Assembly (NCBI RefSeq): GCF_016907435.1
Contig: NZ_JAFBBZ010000001.1
Coordinates: 4,278,001-4,342,000 of the forward strand
Direction of reading: 5' to 3'
Origin: Nocardioides salarius
Lineage (GTDB): Bacteria > Actinomycetota > Actinomycetes > Propionibacteriales > Nocardioidaceae
Length of the DNA stretch: 64,000 nt
The notes under the pieces were generated by a model. It was not told the DNA's origin. It ran no database searches and was given only the letters and a program-made list of their open reading frames with translations. The stretch's first letter is position 1; each line of letters begins with the position of its first letter. Position numbers and translations under genes: made by a program. Shown piece after piece: positions 9,050 through 16,559 of this stretch.

Positions 9050-11551
9050 TCACGAATCGCGCAGCGCCGACGAGGTGAACTTGTCGGTGAAGTCGTTGGC
9101 CGTGAGTCCGAGCGTGGCAAGCAACCGTCCGACGCCAGCTGCGCCCCGGAAGGTATCGGCATCGGCGAGGGCGGTCGCGTAGGCATGGATAGCGTCGCGG
9201 AGGTAGTCCAGCTTCTCCTTGGTGATGACGCGGCAGCCGGTCGGGACAGCAGCCTTCTTGTCAAACATCGCGCGAGCGTGCACCAGTACCGGTGTCGCGG
9301 TGGCTTTCGCTCCGTATGTCTGCCGGAACCAGTCCATCGCATTGGACAGCTGCTCGGCGTGCTTCTTGTAGACCGGGTGCGACTCCTTGACCTCGTTCTT
9401 GGCCTCGATGACGTGGAACGACCCGTCAGTCAGCGCCCATAGGTTGTCAGGTCCACGCCCGGTGTCTCGCTCGGGACGCTGACCAGCGAAGCCGAGGTGA
9501 TCGGCCAGCTCGTGCCATGCCTGCTCGAACGCCTCGGCGCGTACGCCCCACGCAAGGTCACCCAGCAGCGCATTGACGCCGAGCAGCAACTCGTTCCCGG
9601 AGGCGTAGCGCTGCTGCAGGCTAGCTGCCGCGGCCGCACCTTGCTCGAGTGTTGGTGCCGACAGCTTCTCGTAGTCAACGCCGTCCATGGGGCGCAGGAC
9701 GCTGCGGTTCTTACGGTTGGCCGACTTCTGGGTCTGCTGTGCCCGAGCGGGGTTGACATGATGCTCATATGCCGCGCACTGCTGCAGGACGTAGCCCTTC
9801 TCGGCCGGGCCGTCCGCGGCGTCGATCGCTCGCTGCATCGCTGCTAGCGCGTCATTGAAATCGCCAGCTACGGCGTGCTCGAACGCTTCGCGGCTGGCCA
9901 CTGACAGCTCACTGACGTTGGCCTGGCCGTATCGCAGGGGCGCGAGGGTGGCGCGGCTGATCGCTAGCCAGTCCGGATCACGGTTGAGGCATTGGAGGGC
10001 AGCCTCCTTCAGTGCATCCAGGCCGGTACCTTCCAGCTGCGCTGCGACCTGTTCGGACAGCTCGAGCTGGGCGCGGGTGGCGGGGGAGAAGCAGTCGCGA
10101 GCTCCGGTGCCGTGCAGGCGCTCAGCCAGCCGGTTGCCGAGCAGGAAGACGACACAGTGGTCGTCGTTGGAGCGGGTCGCGCGGCCCATGCCCTGTTCGA
10201 GACGTTGCACCTGTCGCGCCACCAGTAGCTCGGAGCCTGCCAGTTGCGCCTGGTCGACTCGTTCGGTTCCTGACATGGCCTCGGGAAGGCCGTCGACCAC
10301 GAGAACGTGGCAGGCGTCGCCGGGCAGATCCACACCGTCGTACCGATTGATGAGCACGACCAGACCAAGGCTTGCATTCTGGCGCAGCTGGTCGACGCCC
10401 CACGTCAGCGTGTCCTTGTCGAGTACGAACTTGGCATAGGGCAGCCAGTACGCCGCTCGACGAAGGCTCGGCACGATGACGACAACGTTGCGAGTAGCGG
10501 CCAGTTCGACGATGAGATCCCGGATCTCATCGTCGGCTGCCGTTGGGTGGGTCTGCTGCGGAACCAGGATCAGACGGTCACCGATATCGCCGGCGCTGGC
10601 GGGCGTGATCGGATCGGCCACCGCGGCTGGCTCAGCGCCCAGGTGGCTGACCAAGATGCCGTCGTCGGCGAGTGTTGCCGTCAGATAGATGCGGCGCTCG
10701 GCCTGGCCGAACCCGGTCACGATGTCGGAAGGCAGGCACGGCGCTTCGATCTCCAGGGCGTCGGAAGTGAAGACCGCGCGGGAGATCGGCAGAGCATCGG
10801 CCACGAGTGGCCATGAGAACTGGAAGTCGTCCTCGCCCGCCAGGCCCTGCAGTGTGGAGAGGACCTCTCGTTGCTTCTCGACCCATGACCAATAAGGGAC
10901 CTGCTGGACGCCGCTGCTCGACTTTGCCTCCAGCGCGACGAATCCCGCTGGCGATTGATCTTCGAGGGTCGGCGCGAACAGTGCCAGCAGCTTGTCGTAG
11001 ACGTCATGCGTGCTCGGGATGGCGAGTCGGAAGGCCTGCTCGGCCTTGTTCAGGCAAGCGTGGGCGTCATCGATTATGAGGGTATGCGGGCGGCGAGCTG
11101 AGGGCGATCGTCCGGCACTCCCGCTGACGCCGAAGACGGACTTGCCGTTAAACAGTTTCTGGAAGGTGTCGACGAGGATGGCCGACCCCTGGGAGTAGGC
11201 GAAGACTTTGGGGTCGTTCACCACGGGGATACCGAGCCTGCCAGCCTCGGCGATGACCTGGTCCACGAGATACTTGTCAGGAACCAGGTAGGCGACGGGG
11301 CCCTTGCCCTCAGCCAATGAACTCTTGGCGATCAGGAGGCCGACGACGGTCTTGCCGCCGCCGGTATTGAGCTTGACCACGACGTCGCGCTGGGACCTCC
11401 GAGCGAACCACTTCTCCAGGACCTGGTCTTGTGGGCCGCGGAGGAAGTTCATTCCGGGCGGCTTGGTAGGAAGCGCGTTGAAGATGTCGCGCGGGTCGAT
11501 GAGTGCATCGGCAGCGCGCGACTGGTTCAACGCTCCGAAGTTGATGGCCAT
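9050..11551 (-). CDS. DEAD/DEAH-like SF2 helicase with C-terminal PD-(D/E)xK nuclease
   Basis: 833 residues. Helicase core: Walker A NTGGGKT (62-68), Walker B DDAH (161-164), motif III TATLADD (291-297), helicase-C RYDGVDLPGD (403-412) and motif VI QGMGRATR (453-460). After a helical linker, residues ~655-790 look like a RecB-type nuclease: PD at 701-702, beta strand FHVIEAKNE with E716-x-K718, then a helix with HAEQLSNAMDWF. This fits an enzyme that unwinds or remodels nucleic acid and cuts it. The ATG is preceded by a good GGGAGGT. It lies 84 bp downstream of the Argonaute gene on the same strand and is probably cotranscribed. It is neither UvrD/RecBCD nor HsdR, and I do not know a named family for the full-length architecture. 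Confidence 0.8.
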   Translation of the reverse strand: MAINFGALNQSRAADALIDPRDIFNALPTKPPGMNFLRGPQDQVLEKWFARRSQRDVVVKLNTGGGKTVVGLLIAKSSLAEGKGPVAYLVPDKYLVDQVIAEAGRLGIPVVNDPKVFAYSQGSAILVDTFQKLFNGKSVFGVSGSAGRSPSARRPHTLIIDDAHACLNKAEQAFRLAIPSTHDVYDKLLALFAPTLEDQSPAGFVALEAKSSSGVQQVPYWSWVEKQREVLSTLQGLAGEDDFQFSWPLVADALPISRAVFTSDALEIEAPCLPSDIVTGFGQAERRIYLTATLADDGILVSHLGAEPAAVADPITPASAGDIGDRLILVPQQTHPTAADDEIRDLIVELAATRNVVVIVPSLRRAAYWLPYAKFVLDKDTLTWGVDQLRQNASLGLVVLINRYDGVDLPGDACHVLVVDGLPEAMSGTERVDQAQLAGSELLVARQVQRLEQGMGRATRSNDDHCVVFLLGNRLAERLHGTGARDCFSPATRAQLELSEQVAAQLEGTGLDALKEAALQCLNRDPDWLAISRATLAPLRYGQANVSELSVASREAFEHAVAGDFNDALAAMQRAIDAADGPAEKGYVLQQCAAYEHHVNPARAQQTQKSANRKNRSVLRPMDGVDYEKLSAPTLEQGAAAAASLQQRYASGNELLLGVNALLGDLAWGVRAEAFEQAWHELADHLGFAGQRPERDTGRGPDNLWALTDGSFHVIEAKNEVKESHPVYKKHAEQLSNAMDWFRQTYGAKATATPVLVHARAMFDKKAAVPTGCRVITKEKLDYLRDAIHAYATALADADTFRGAAGVGRLLATLGLTANDFTDKFTSSALRDS

Positions 11552-11635
11552 GGTCAGGTACCTCCCGCCCCAATGGTCTCAGGAACCCCCGACATCAGCG
11601 GAGGACTTTTCACGACGCACGACGAATCGGCGTGC

Positions 11636-13048
11636 CTACATGAACAGGCGATATGGGTATGCAGCGTCCGGCAGGCCGCTCGTGTGGCCGATCACTCGGG
11701 CGAGCGTCTGGGAGTACTTGATCGTCACCGGCAGCGGATCGTAGAGAGCGTCGTTGTTCCAGTCCATCTTCGTCAGCGCCAACACGTCGTCGGCGGTGCG
11801 CTCCAAAGGGCCCGATCCGGCATCTCGGGTGACCAGAAGAGGGCTCGGGATGCTCTTTGCGCCCTGGTAGAAGTTCCCGTTGCCCGATGCGAGTCCCGGT
11901 GCGGTGCCGTTGACGTAGAGCAGGCCGTCGCGACCGGAGAGGAACTGGAGGGTGCCGCGCTGGACTGGCCAGTTCGCTGGCTTGCTGGGACCTTGGCCCG
12001 GGTTTGCTGCCACTAGGTGCACGCCGCGCCACGGTGTCCTGGCCTGCACTCGGACGCACTCGATCTCCTCGCAGGCATCCCAGGCGTCAAAGACGCCGTC
12101 GACTTCTTCATCGCGGAAGCGGGTGGTCTTGTGGACGACGATGCGGCTAGGGAGGTTGCCGGCGTGACGGTCTTGGTAGAGACGGACGCTGCGGCTCATC
12201 ACCGCGCGCATCTGGTCTCGGGTGAGGTGAGGGTTGTCCAGATCGACGCCTTGACCAACGTCGTAGGCGACAAAGTCCATGCCGCCACCGTCAGCGTCGA
12301 ACACCTGCGAGCAGCACGTCACGAACCCGTCGGCCGTGCCGCCTCGGATGGCGTAGGACAGGCCAACGTAGGCCACGTCGGCGTCGTCGGTTCGGTGGAG
12401 GCGCCAAGGGGTCCCGCCGGCTTTGGCGTACAAAGCCATGGAAAGGCGCCAACTGAGGCTGCACGGGTGCTTGAAGCTGAGGGCTCGGTCTTCCCACACG
12501 ATCTGGGTCGGCAGTCCCAGCGGTGCGGCGAATGCCTTGAGCTGGTCGTGCAGGTCGAACGCGCCGTCCGCCGATACCTTCCACTGGCGCCATGCTGCGG
12601 GCAAAGCGATGACCAGCACGTCCCAGTTAGATCGCGTCGTTGCCAGCTGTCTGACGGCGGGCGCCAGCGCCGACGCGATCGCGTTGTGGGGATCTGGAGT
12701 ATTGGTGAGAGAAGGATCCAACTGCACTTCGGAGCCGTCGGCGGGGCGAAGTCCGACGCCGTAGACCTGGTTGAAGCCCGGATACGGTGGGACGTACTTC
12801 CGCCTGTCCGTCGGTTGGTGCTGGCTCAGCAGGCTGCCGAGGAACTGCCTGGTCCGCGCATAAAGCGTGGTCGTGGTGATGAGGGCGAATCGGATATCGG
12901 CCGAGCCAAAGGAGTCGCGACTGTAGGGGCCGTGTGTACGGAGCCCGAGGAGCGGATGCTTGTGACTGCCGCCGGCGCCAAAGAGAAGCGAAGGCTCGGC
13001 AAGGAGCCGATGCGGCGGCAGCAGGCTGCCCACGACTTGGGTGCTCAC
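11636..13048 (-). CDS. Short prokaryotic Argonaute (MID-PIWI), catalytically inactive, SPARSA type
   Basis: 470 residues, the length of short pAgos lacking N and PAZ domains. Recognisable blocks: N-terminal HPLLGLRTHGPYS (31-43); MID region DVLVIALPAAW and FAAPLGLPTQIVWE; PIWI signature KAGGTPWRL (209-217), AYVGLSYAIR (226-235), RIVVHKTTRF (302-311) and the terminal DWNN...LPVTIKYSQTLARVI (429-453). The first catalytic Asp of the DEDX tetrad is replaced (YVGLS), as in other short pAgos that only bind guide and target. Its partner is the SIR2-APAZ protein directly upstream, with which it overlaps by GTGA. Family knowledge: a guide-loaded complex senses invader nucleic acid and activates the partner NADase. 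Confidence 0.88.
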   Translation of the reverse strand: MSTQVVGSLLPPHRLLAEPSLLFGAGGSHKHPLLGLRTHGPYSRDSFGSADIRFALITTTTLYARTRQFLGSLLSQHQPTDRRKYVPPYPGFNQVYGVGLRPADGSEVQLDPSLTNTPDPHNAIASALAPAVRQLATTRSNWDVLVIALPAAWRQWKVSADGAFDLHDQLKAFAAPLGLPTQIVWEDRALSFKHPCSLSWRLSMALYAKAGGTPWRLHRTDDADVAYVGLSYAIRGGTADGFVTCCSQVFDADGGGMDFVAYDVGQGVDLDNPHLTRDQMRAVMSRSVRLYQDRHAGNLPSRIVVHKTTRFRDEEVDGVFDAWDACEEIECVRVQARTPWRGVHLVAANPGQGPSKPANWPVQRGTLQFLSGRDGLLYVNGTAPGLASGNGNFYQGAKSIPSPLLVTRDAGSGPLERTADDVLALTKMDWNNDALYDPLPVTIKYSQTLARVIGHTSGLPDAAYPYRLFM

Positions 13049-14868
13049 GTTGCCTCCCTGCTGTATGCCGTCGTCTTCCCGAGCACGAATGTTCCGCCGA
13101 CCAAGTCCCGCTCGGTCAGGGTCGACGGCAGCACCGCGACCTCGGTCCGCTCATGTGGCGCGAGCGCTTTGGCCCACGCGTCGATGATGGACGCCCAGCG
13201 CTCGTTGCGCCGGTTGACCCAGCGCTCCTTGCGCCAGGCTGACGCCGGGTCCCCGAGACCCTTCTGGCGGTCCTTCTGCGGGAGGGCCGAGACCCAGGTC
13301 CTCGGCACGAACAGGAGCCACAGAACACCGAGACGCCACTCCAATGACAGCTCGAGCGCCTCGGCAAAGCGACGGGCCTTCCCATCGATACCACGACCGA
13401 GATTCATCGGGCACTGCCCAGTCAACGGGTCGCCGTAGGCCTCCGCCAGAAGCGCGCGCACCTGGGACTGCCCCTGGTCGTCAGGGCGGTCGCCGCGTTC
13501 AGGGGCCACGATGAGCCGGTGCCCGGAATCGCGAATCCGGGCCTGCACGGGCAAGTTGCGCGCCAGCCCCCGGGCGAGTGCCTCGTAAACAAGGGCACGC
13601 TCGGCGGTCGAGACGTGCTGCGCCAGCGGGCTGATGTCGCATTGCTCAATCTGGCCATCGAGTTGGAGAGCGCTTCGAAGGACTTGCGGGCTTCCCAGAG
13701 CGAGCACCTGCCGGCCAGTCGCAACCGCGGCACCGCGCCAGTGCGCCTCGCTGAGCGCCTTGCGCATCTCGACACGATCGGGCGCCGTCGTCAGGGTTGC
13801 CCGAAGCGCGTGACTCGGTGCATCGAGCACCGGAAGGGCGTTCATGCGCAGCGCTGGCAGCGAACCACGGTCATGCTGAGGAAACCCGCTATCGACGATC
13901 CGCGGCTTGGCCTGGAGATTGTCGACGTAGGCGCGCAGGCTGTCGGGCAACTCGGCCTGGCGGCCGAGCGCGCCCAGGGTCTCGTCGAAGGTCTCGATCT
14001 TGACGAAGTAGGCGGCGACGCCGTTTGCCGTGCAGGCTGCGAAGAGTTCCCTGACCGGCGCGAGTAGTGATTCGAGACGGCGTCCCATCCACCATAGGCC
14101 GGCCGGAAAGGCGCCTTCGGTGGCCACGGCGTCGTTGAGCATGTCCATCACGCTGGCGTCGCGGCCGCTGTAGCCCATGACCGCGAGCCCGAAACGTCGG
14201 CTGGCGTCCAGCACTGCTTGTCGCATCCTGGTGTCCTGCGCCTGCAACTCGGACTCGAGGTTCTTCAGTTCACGGTCGCGGAAGTCCCCGTGGAGCTTGA
14301 AGAGGAACGGAAAGTCGTCGTCGCTCAGCGCCAGGTTGGCCTGACCCGGGTTGCCGAGATCGGCGACACCCAACCGGCTGCGCGAACTGTCGTTCAAGGT
14401 GACTTGCGCCTGATCGACTGCCTTCTCGATGAGGTCGTCGAAGTTCGTCGTGATCAGGAGGTCGGACAAGCCGGCAGCGACAAAGGCGCCGAGGACTCGC
14501 TGTCCGTACGACGGCGACCGTCCTTCGAACAGTGACCGAAGGTGCTGGCGCCGAGCCGTGGCGTCTGGGAGTGCCAGCTGGAACGCCACGCTGTAGGCGG
14601 ACGGATCGCTGAGCATCGGCATCCCGTTGTGGCCGTCGTAGTACTCACGGATGCGCTCCACGTCCCGCGCTTCGGCGAGCGAGAGTGATTGGCGAACGAG
14701 GCCATGTGCATCGGCATACATCCGAAGCAACAGATCCATCATGATGTGGTCGGCTGTCGGTACGCGCGCCGCAGCGCTGGCGCCGGCGCCCAGTAGCCAG
14801 CCAACCTTTGCGCCCTGCACGGCCCACTGGCGGGCGAAGGTCCCGAGGTCGGCAACTTGGAGCGACAT
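13045..14868 (-). CDS. SIR2-APAZ effector (NADase) partner of short Argonaute
   Basis: Residues ~15-290 form a SIR2 domain: WLLGAGAS (24-31), TTNFDD with N142, KLHGDF with H193 and VMGYSGRD (230-237). The NAD pocket Asn and His are intact. Residues ~330-607 match the position and character of an APAZ domain that docks the short pAgo in place of PAZ. Upon activation SIR2-APAZ proteins degrade NAD+, killing the infected cell (established for SPARSA). I chose the second in-frame ATG (14868; 607 aa) over 14889 because a GGAGGT lies 10 nt before it. The stop overlaps the Argonaute start. First gene of the - strand array. Confidence 0.88.
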   Translation of the reverse strand: MSLQVADLGTFARQWAVQGAKVGWLLGAGASAAARVPTADHIMMDLLLRMYADAHGLVRQSLSLAEARDVERIREYYDGHNGMPMLSDPSAYSVAFQLALPDATARRQHLRSLFEGRSPSYGQRVLGAFVAAGLSDLLITTNFDDLIEKAVDQAQVTLNDSSRSRLGVADLGNPGQANLALSDDDFPFLFKLHGDFRDRELKNLESELQAQDTRMRQAVLDASRRFGLAVMGYSGRDASVMDMLNDAVATEGAFPAGLWWMGRRLESLLAPVRELFAACTANGVAAYFVKIETFDETLGALGRQAELPDSLRAYVDNLQAKPRIVDSGFPQHDRGSLPALRMNALPVLDAPSHALRATLTTAPDRVEMRKALSEAHWRGAAVATGRQVLALGSPQVLRSALQLDGQIEQCDISPLAQHVSTAERALVYEALARGLARNLPVQARIRDSGHRLIVAPERGDRPDDQGQSQVRALLAEAYGDPLTGQCPMNLGRGIDGKARRFAEALELSLEWRLGVLWLLFVPRTWVSALPQKDRQKGLGDPASAWRKERWVNRRNERWASIIDAWAKALAPHERTEVAVLPSTLTERDLVGGTFVLGKTTAYSREAT

Positions 14869-15069
14869 TGCTGGGGAACCTCCTGCCATGGATGCGTGGA
14901 TCTGATCGAGCCGTCGTCGGCCCCGAACCTCTGACAGTCAGCTGACCCACCTTGCCACGGAGGAACGACGACCTGCGGGAGGATCGACCGCGGTTCGGGG
15001 TTCCTGTTGGTCCTATTAGCGGGCGCGAGCAAAGCACTTTGGGGGTGTACTGGGTACGCACGAGAACGA

Positions 15070-15129
15070 AAAACGGCGGCTGACCCTGGAAGACGTCGAA
15101 AGACGTTTCCGCAGGTCAGCCGCCGTTTT
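15070..15129 (+). terminator. Strong hairpin, probable bidirectional terminator
   Basis: Perfect 16-nt arms aaaacggcggctgacc (15070-15085) and ggtcagccgccgtttt (15114-15129) enclose a 28-nt loop that has its own small acgtc/gacgt stem. The A-run on the left and T-run on the right would give a U-tract in either direction. No gene ends immediately before it on either strand, so it may insulate the island or be left over from a lost gene. Confidence 0.55.
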
Positions 15130-15163
15130 CGGCGACTGCTGACAGAGGCTGAAAAGCCCCGGA

Positions 15164-15190
15164 TCAGATGTCGTAGTAGAGCTCGATCTG
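15164..15190 (-). other. Possible attachment-site remnant resembling the 3' end of glnA
   Basis: Read on the - strand this stretch encodes QIELYYDI followed by TGA, closely matching the usual C-terminus of bacterial glutamine synthetase (…E-x-x-LYYD[IV]). The reading frame is lost immediately upstream, so it is a tail, not a gene. Duplicated gene 3' ends at island borders are typical of integration into a housekeeping gene. A chance match over eight residues cannot be excluded. Confidence 0.3.
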
Positions 15191-15752
15191 ACCGGCCCTC
15201 TATTCCCAGTCTGTCGCCGCGTCGAAGTTGAGAGGCGGGTCCGTCGACTGGCAGCTTGGAACATGTCGTGCCCTACGGCCCCGTCCTCGCGGGCTATACA
15301 AAGCGCGCGGCCCTGCAGAGGCCTACTCGCAAGGGTTGACTTCCACACTTCGGTCGTCGCCGCCATCGGCGACGACCGACGCTGGGGGAGGGTCCACGCG
15401 ACCTGCGGTCCTTTGCGAGCGTCGGGGACTGCTGACGGCAGGGCGCACTTTGGGCGCACTTTGATTCGCACAGACCCGCAATGGGCACCCGACGCCATCA
15501 GTGCCTGAAATCGGCATCGTTGCAGGTCAGCGGCGCGTTTGGCCGCCGATCGCAGTGGAGCGCAAAGATTCGCAATCCCGCGTAACGTCATCGGTGCCTT
15601 CCCGATGACGCACCACGTCGAGTGTGTCGCCTTGCTGTCGACTGAGGGAGTCTGACCCTCGACGCAGCCGGATGCCGGTGAGCCGTGGTGCCAGCAGCGG
15701 GTATCCGCTCCGAGGGACCCGGCTGGTCCGCGTCAGCTAGAGTCTGACCGCC

Positions 15753-16559
15753 ATGACGATGATCTCTCGGCACCACGTCTCGGTATCGGGACCGCGTGAT
15801 GCTCAACCGATGCTGTTCGGGCACGGGTTCGGGTGTGACCAGACGATGTGGCGCCACGTCGCGCCAGCGTTCTCGGACCGGTACCGCGTCGTGACGTTCG
15901 ACCACATGGGGTCGGGAGGGTCCGATGTCTCGGGCTACGACCGGAGCAGGTACGAGGACCTCCACGGCTATGCCTCCGACGTCCTCGAGATCGTGCGGGA
16001 GCTCGAGCTCAGCGACGTCGTGTTCGTGGGGCACTCGGTGTCGTCGATGATCGGTGCACTCGCCGCCATCGCGGCGCCCGAGAGGTTCGACGCGCTGGTG
16101 ATGGTGAGCCCGTCACCGCGCTACATCGACGACATCGACTATCGCGGTGGGTTCGCGCGCGAGGACATCGACGAGCTGCTGGAGGCCTTGGCGAGCAACT
16201 ACCTCGGCTGGTCCTCGGCGATGGCGCCGGTGATCGTGGGCAACCCGGATCGGCCGGCGCTCGGGGAGGAGCTGACCGCGAGCTTCTGTCGGATGGACCC
16301 CGAGATCGCCCGTCAGTTCGCGACCACGACGTTCCTGTCGGACAACCGTGAGGACCTGCCGAAGGTGGCTGTGCCGACGCTGGTCCTGCAGTGCAGTCGC
16401 GACGCGATCGCGCCGACACGCGTCGGCCGGTACGTGGCAGACAGCGTGCCGGACGCGACATTCGTGCAGCTCGCCGCGACGGGCCACTGTCCGAACCTCA
16501 GCGCTCCTGAGGAGACCATCGCCGCCATCGATGACTTCCTGCGGCGAGGCGAGACATAG
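15753..16559 (+). CDS. rsbQ: RsbQ-like alpha/beta hydrolase
   Basis: 268 residues with the alpha/beta hydrolase core: oxyanion GHGFGCDQTMW, nucleophile elbow GHSVSS (Ser ~94), acid in CSRDAIAP (~218) and catalytic His in ATGHCPNLSAPE (~246). The sequence is most like RsbQ of Bacillus, a hydrolase that supplies a small signal to the PAS domain of its partner RsbP in the energy-stress pathway, and like related KAI2-type hydrolases. The next gene, touching its stop codon, encodes a PAS-containing sensor, which supports that role. A TAGAGT -10-like box (15738-15743) lies 9 nt before the ATG. Confidence 0.8.
   Translation: MTMISRHHVSVSGPRDAQPMLFGHGFGCDQTMWRHVAPAFSDRYRVVTFDHMGSGGSDVSGYDRSRYEDLHGYASDVLEIVRELELSDVVFVGHSVSSMIGALAAIAAPERFDALVMVSPSPRYIDDIDYRGGFAREDIDELLEALASNYLGWSSAMAPVIVGNPDRPALGEELTASFCRMDPEIARQFATTTFLSDNREDLPKVAVPTLVLQCSRDAIAPTRVGRYVADSVPDATFVQLAATGHCPNLSAPEETIAAIDDFLRRGET

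Larger units (their letters stand above)
14869..15752 (+). other. Non-coding stretch at right edge of the defence island
   Basis: About 880 bp with no ORF that looks like a protein on either strand; short frames lack family resemblance and sensible starts. It holds the promoter and leader of the SIR2-APAZ operon (near 14,870-15,000), a large hairpin at 15070-15129, and a glutamine-synthetase-like 3' tail at 15164-15190. Repeated fragments such as gcgcactttg (15448-15464) are also present. Composition changes from the AT-richer island to the GC-rich chromosome across it. I see no tRNA and no integrase. Confidence 0.6.

Noticed and set aside
15228..15508. Short open frames (about 80 codons) in the island border
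   Set aside because: No family resemblance, poor starts and overlapping frames on both strands of similar length.
14890..15600. tRNA gene as integration site at the island edge
   Set aside because: No T-loop-like GGTTCGAATCC or cloverleaf arms found on either strand.
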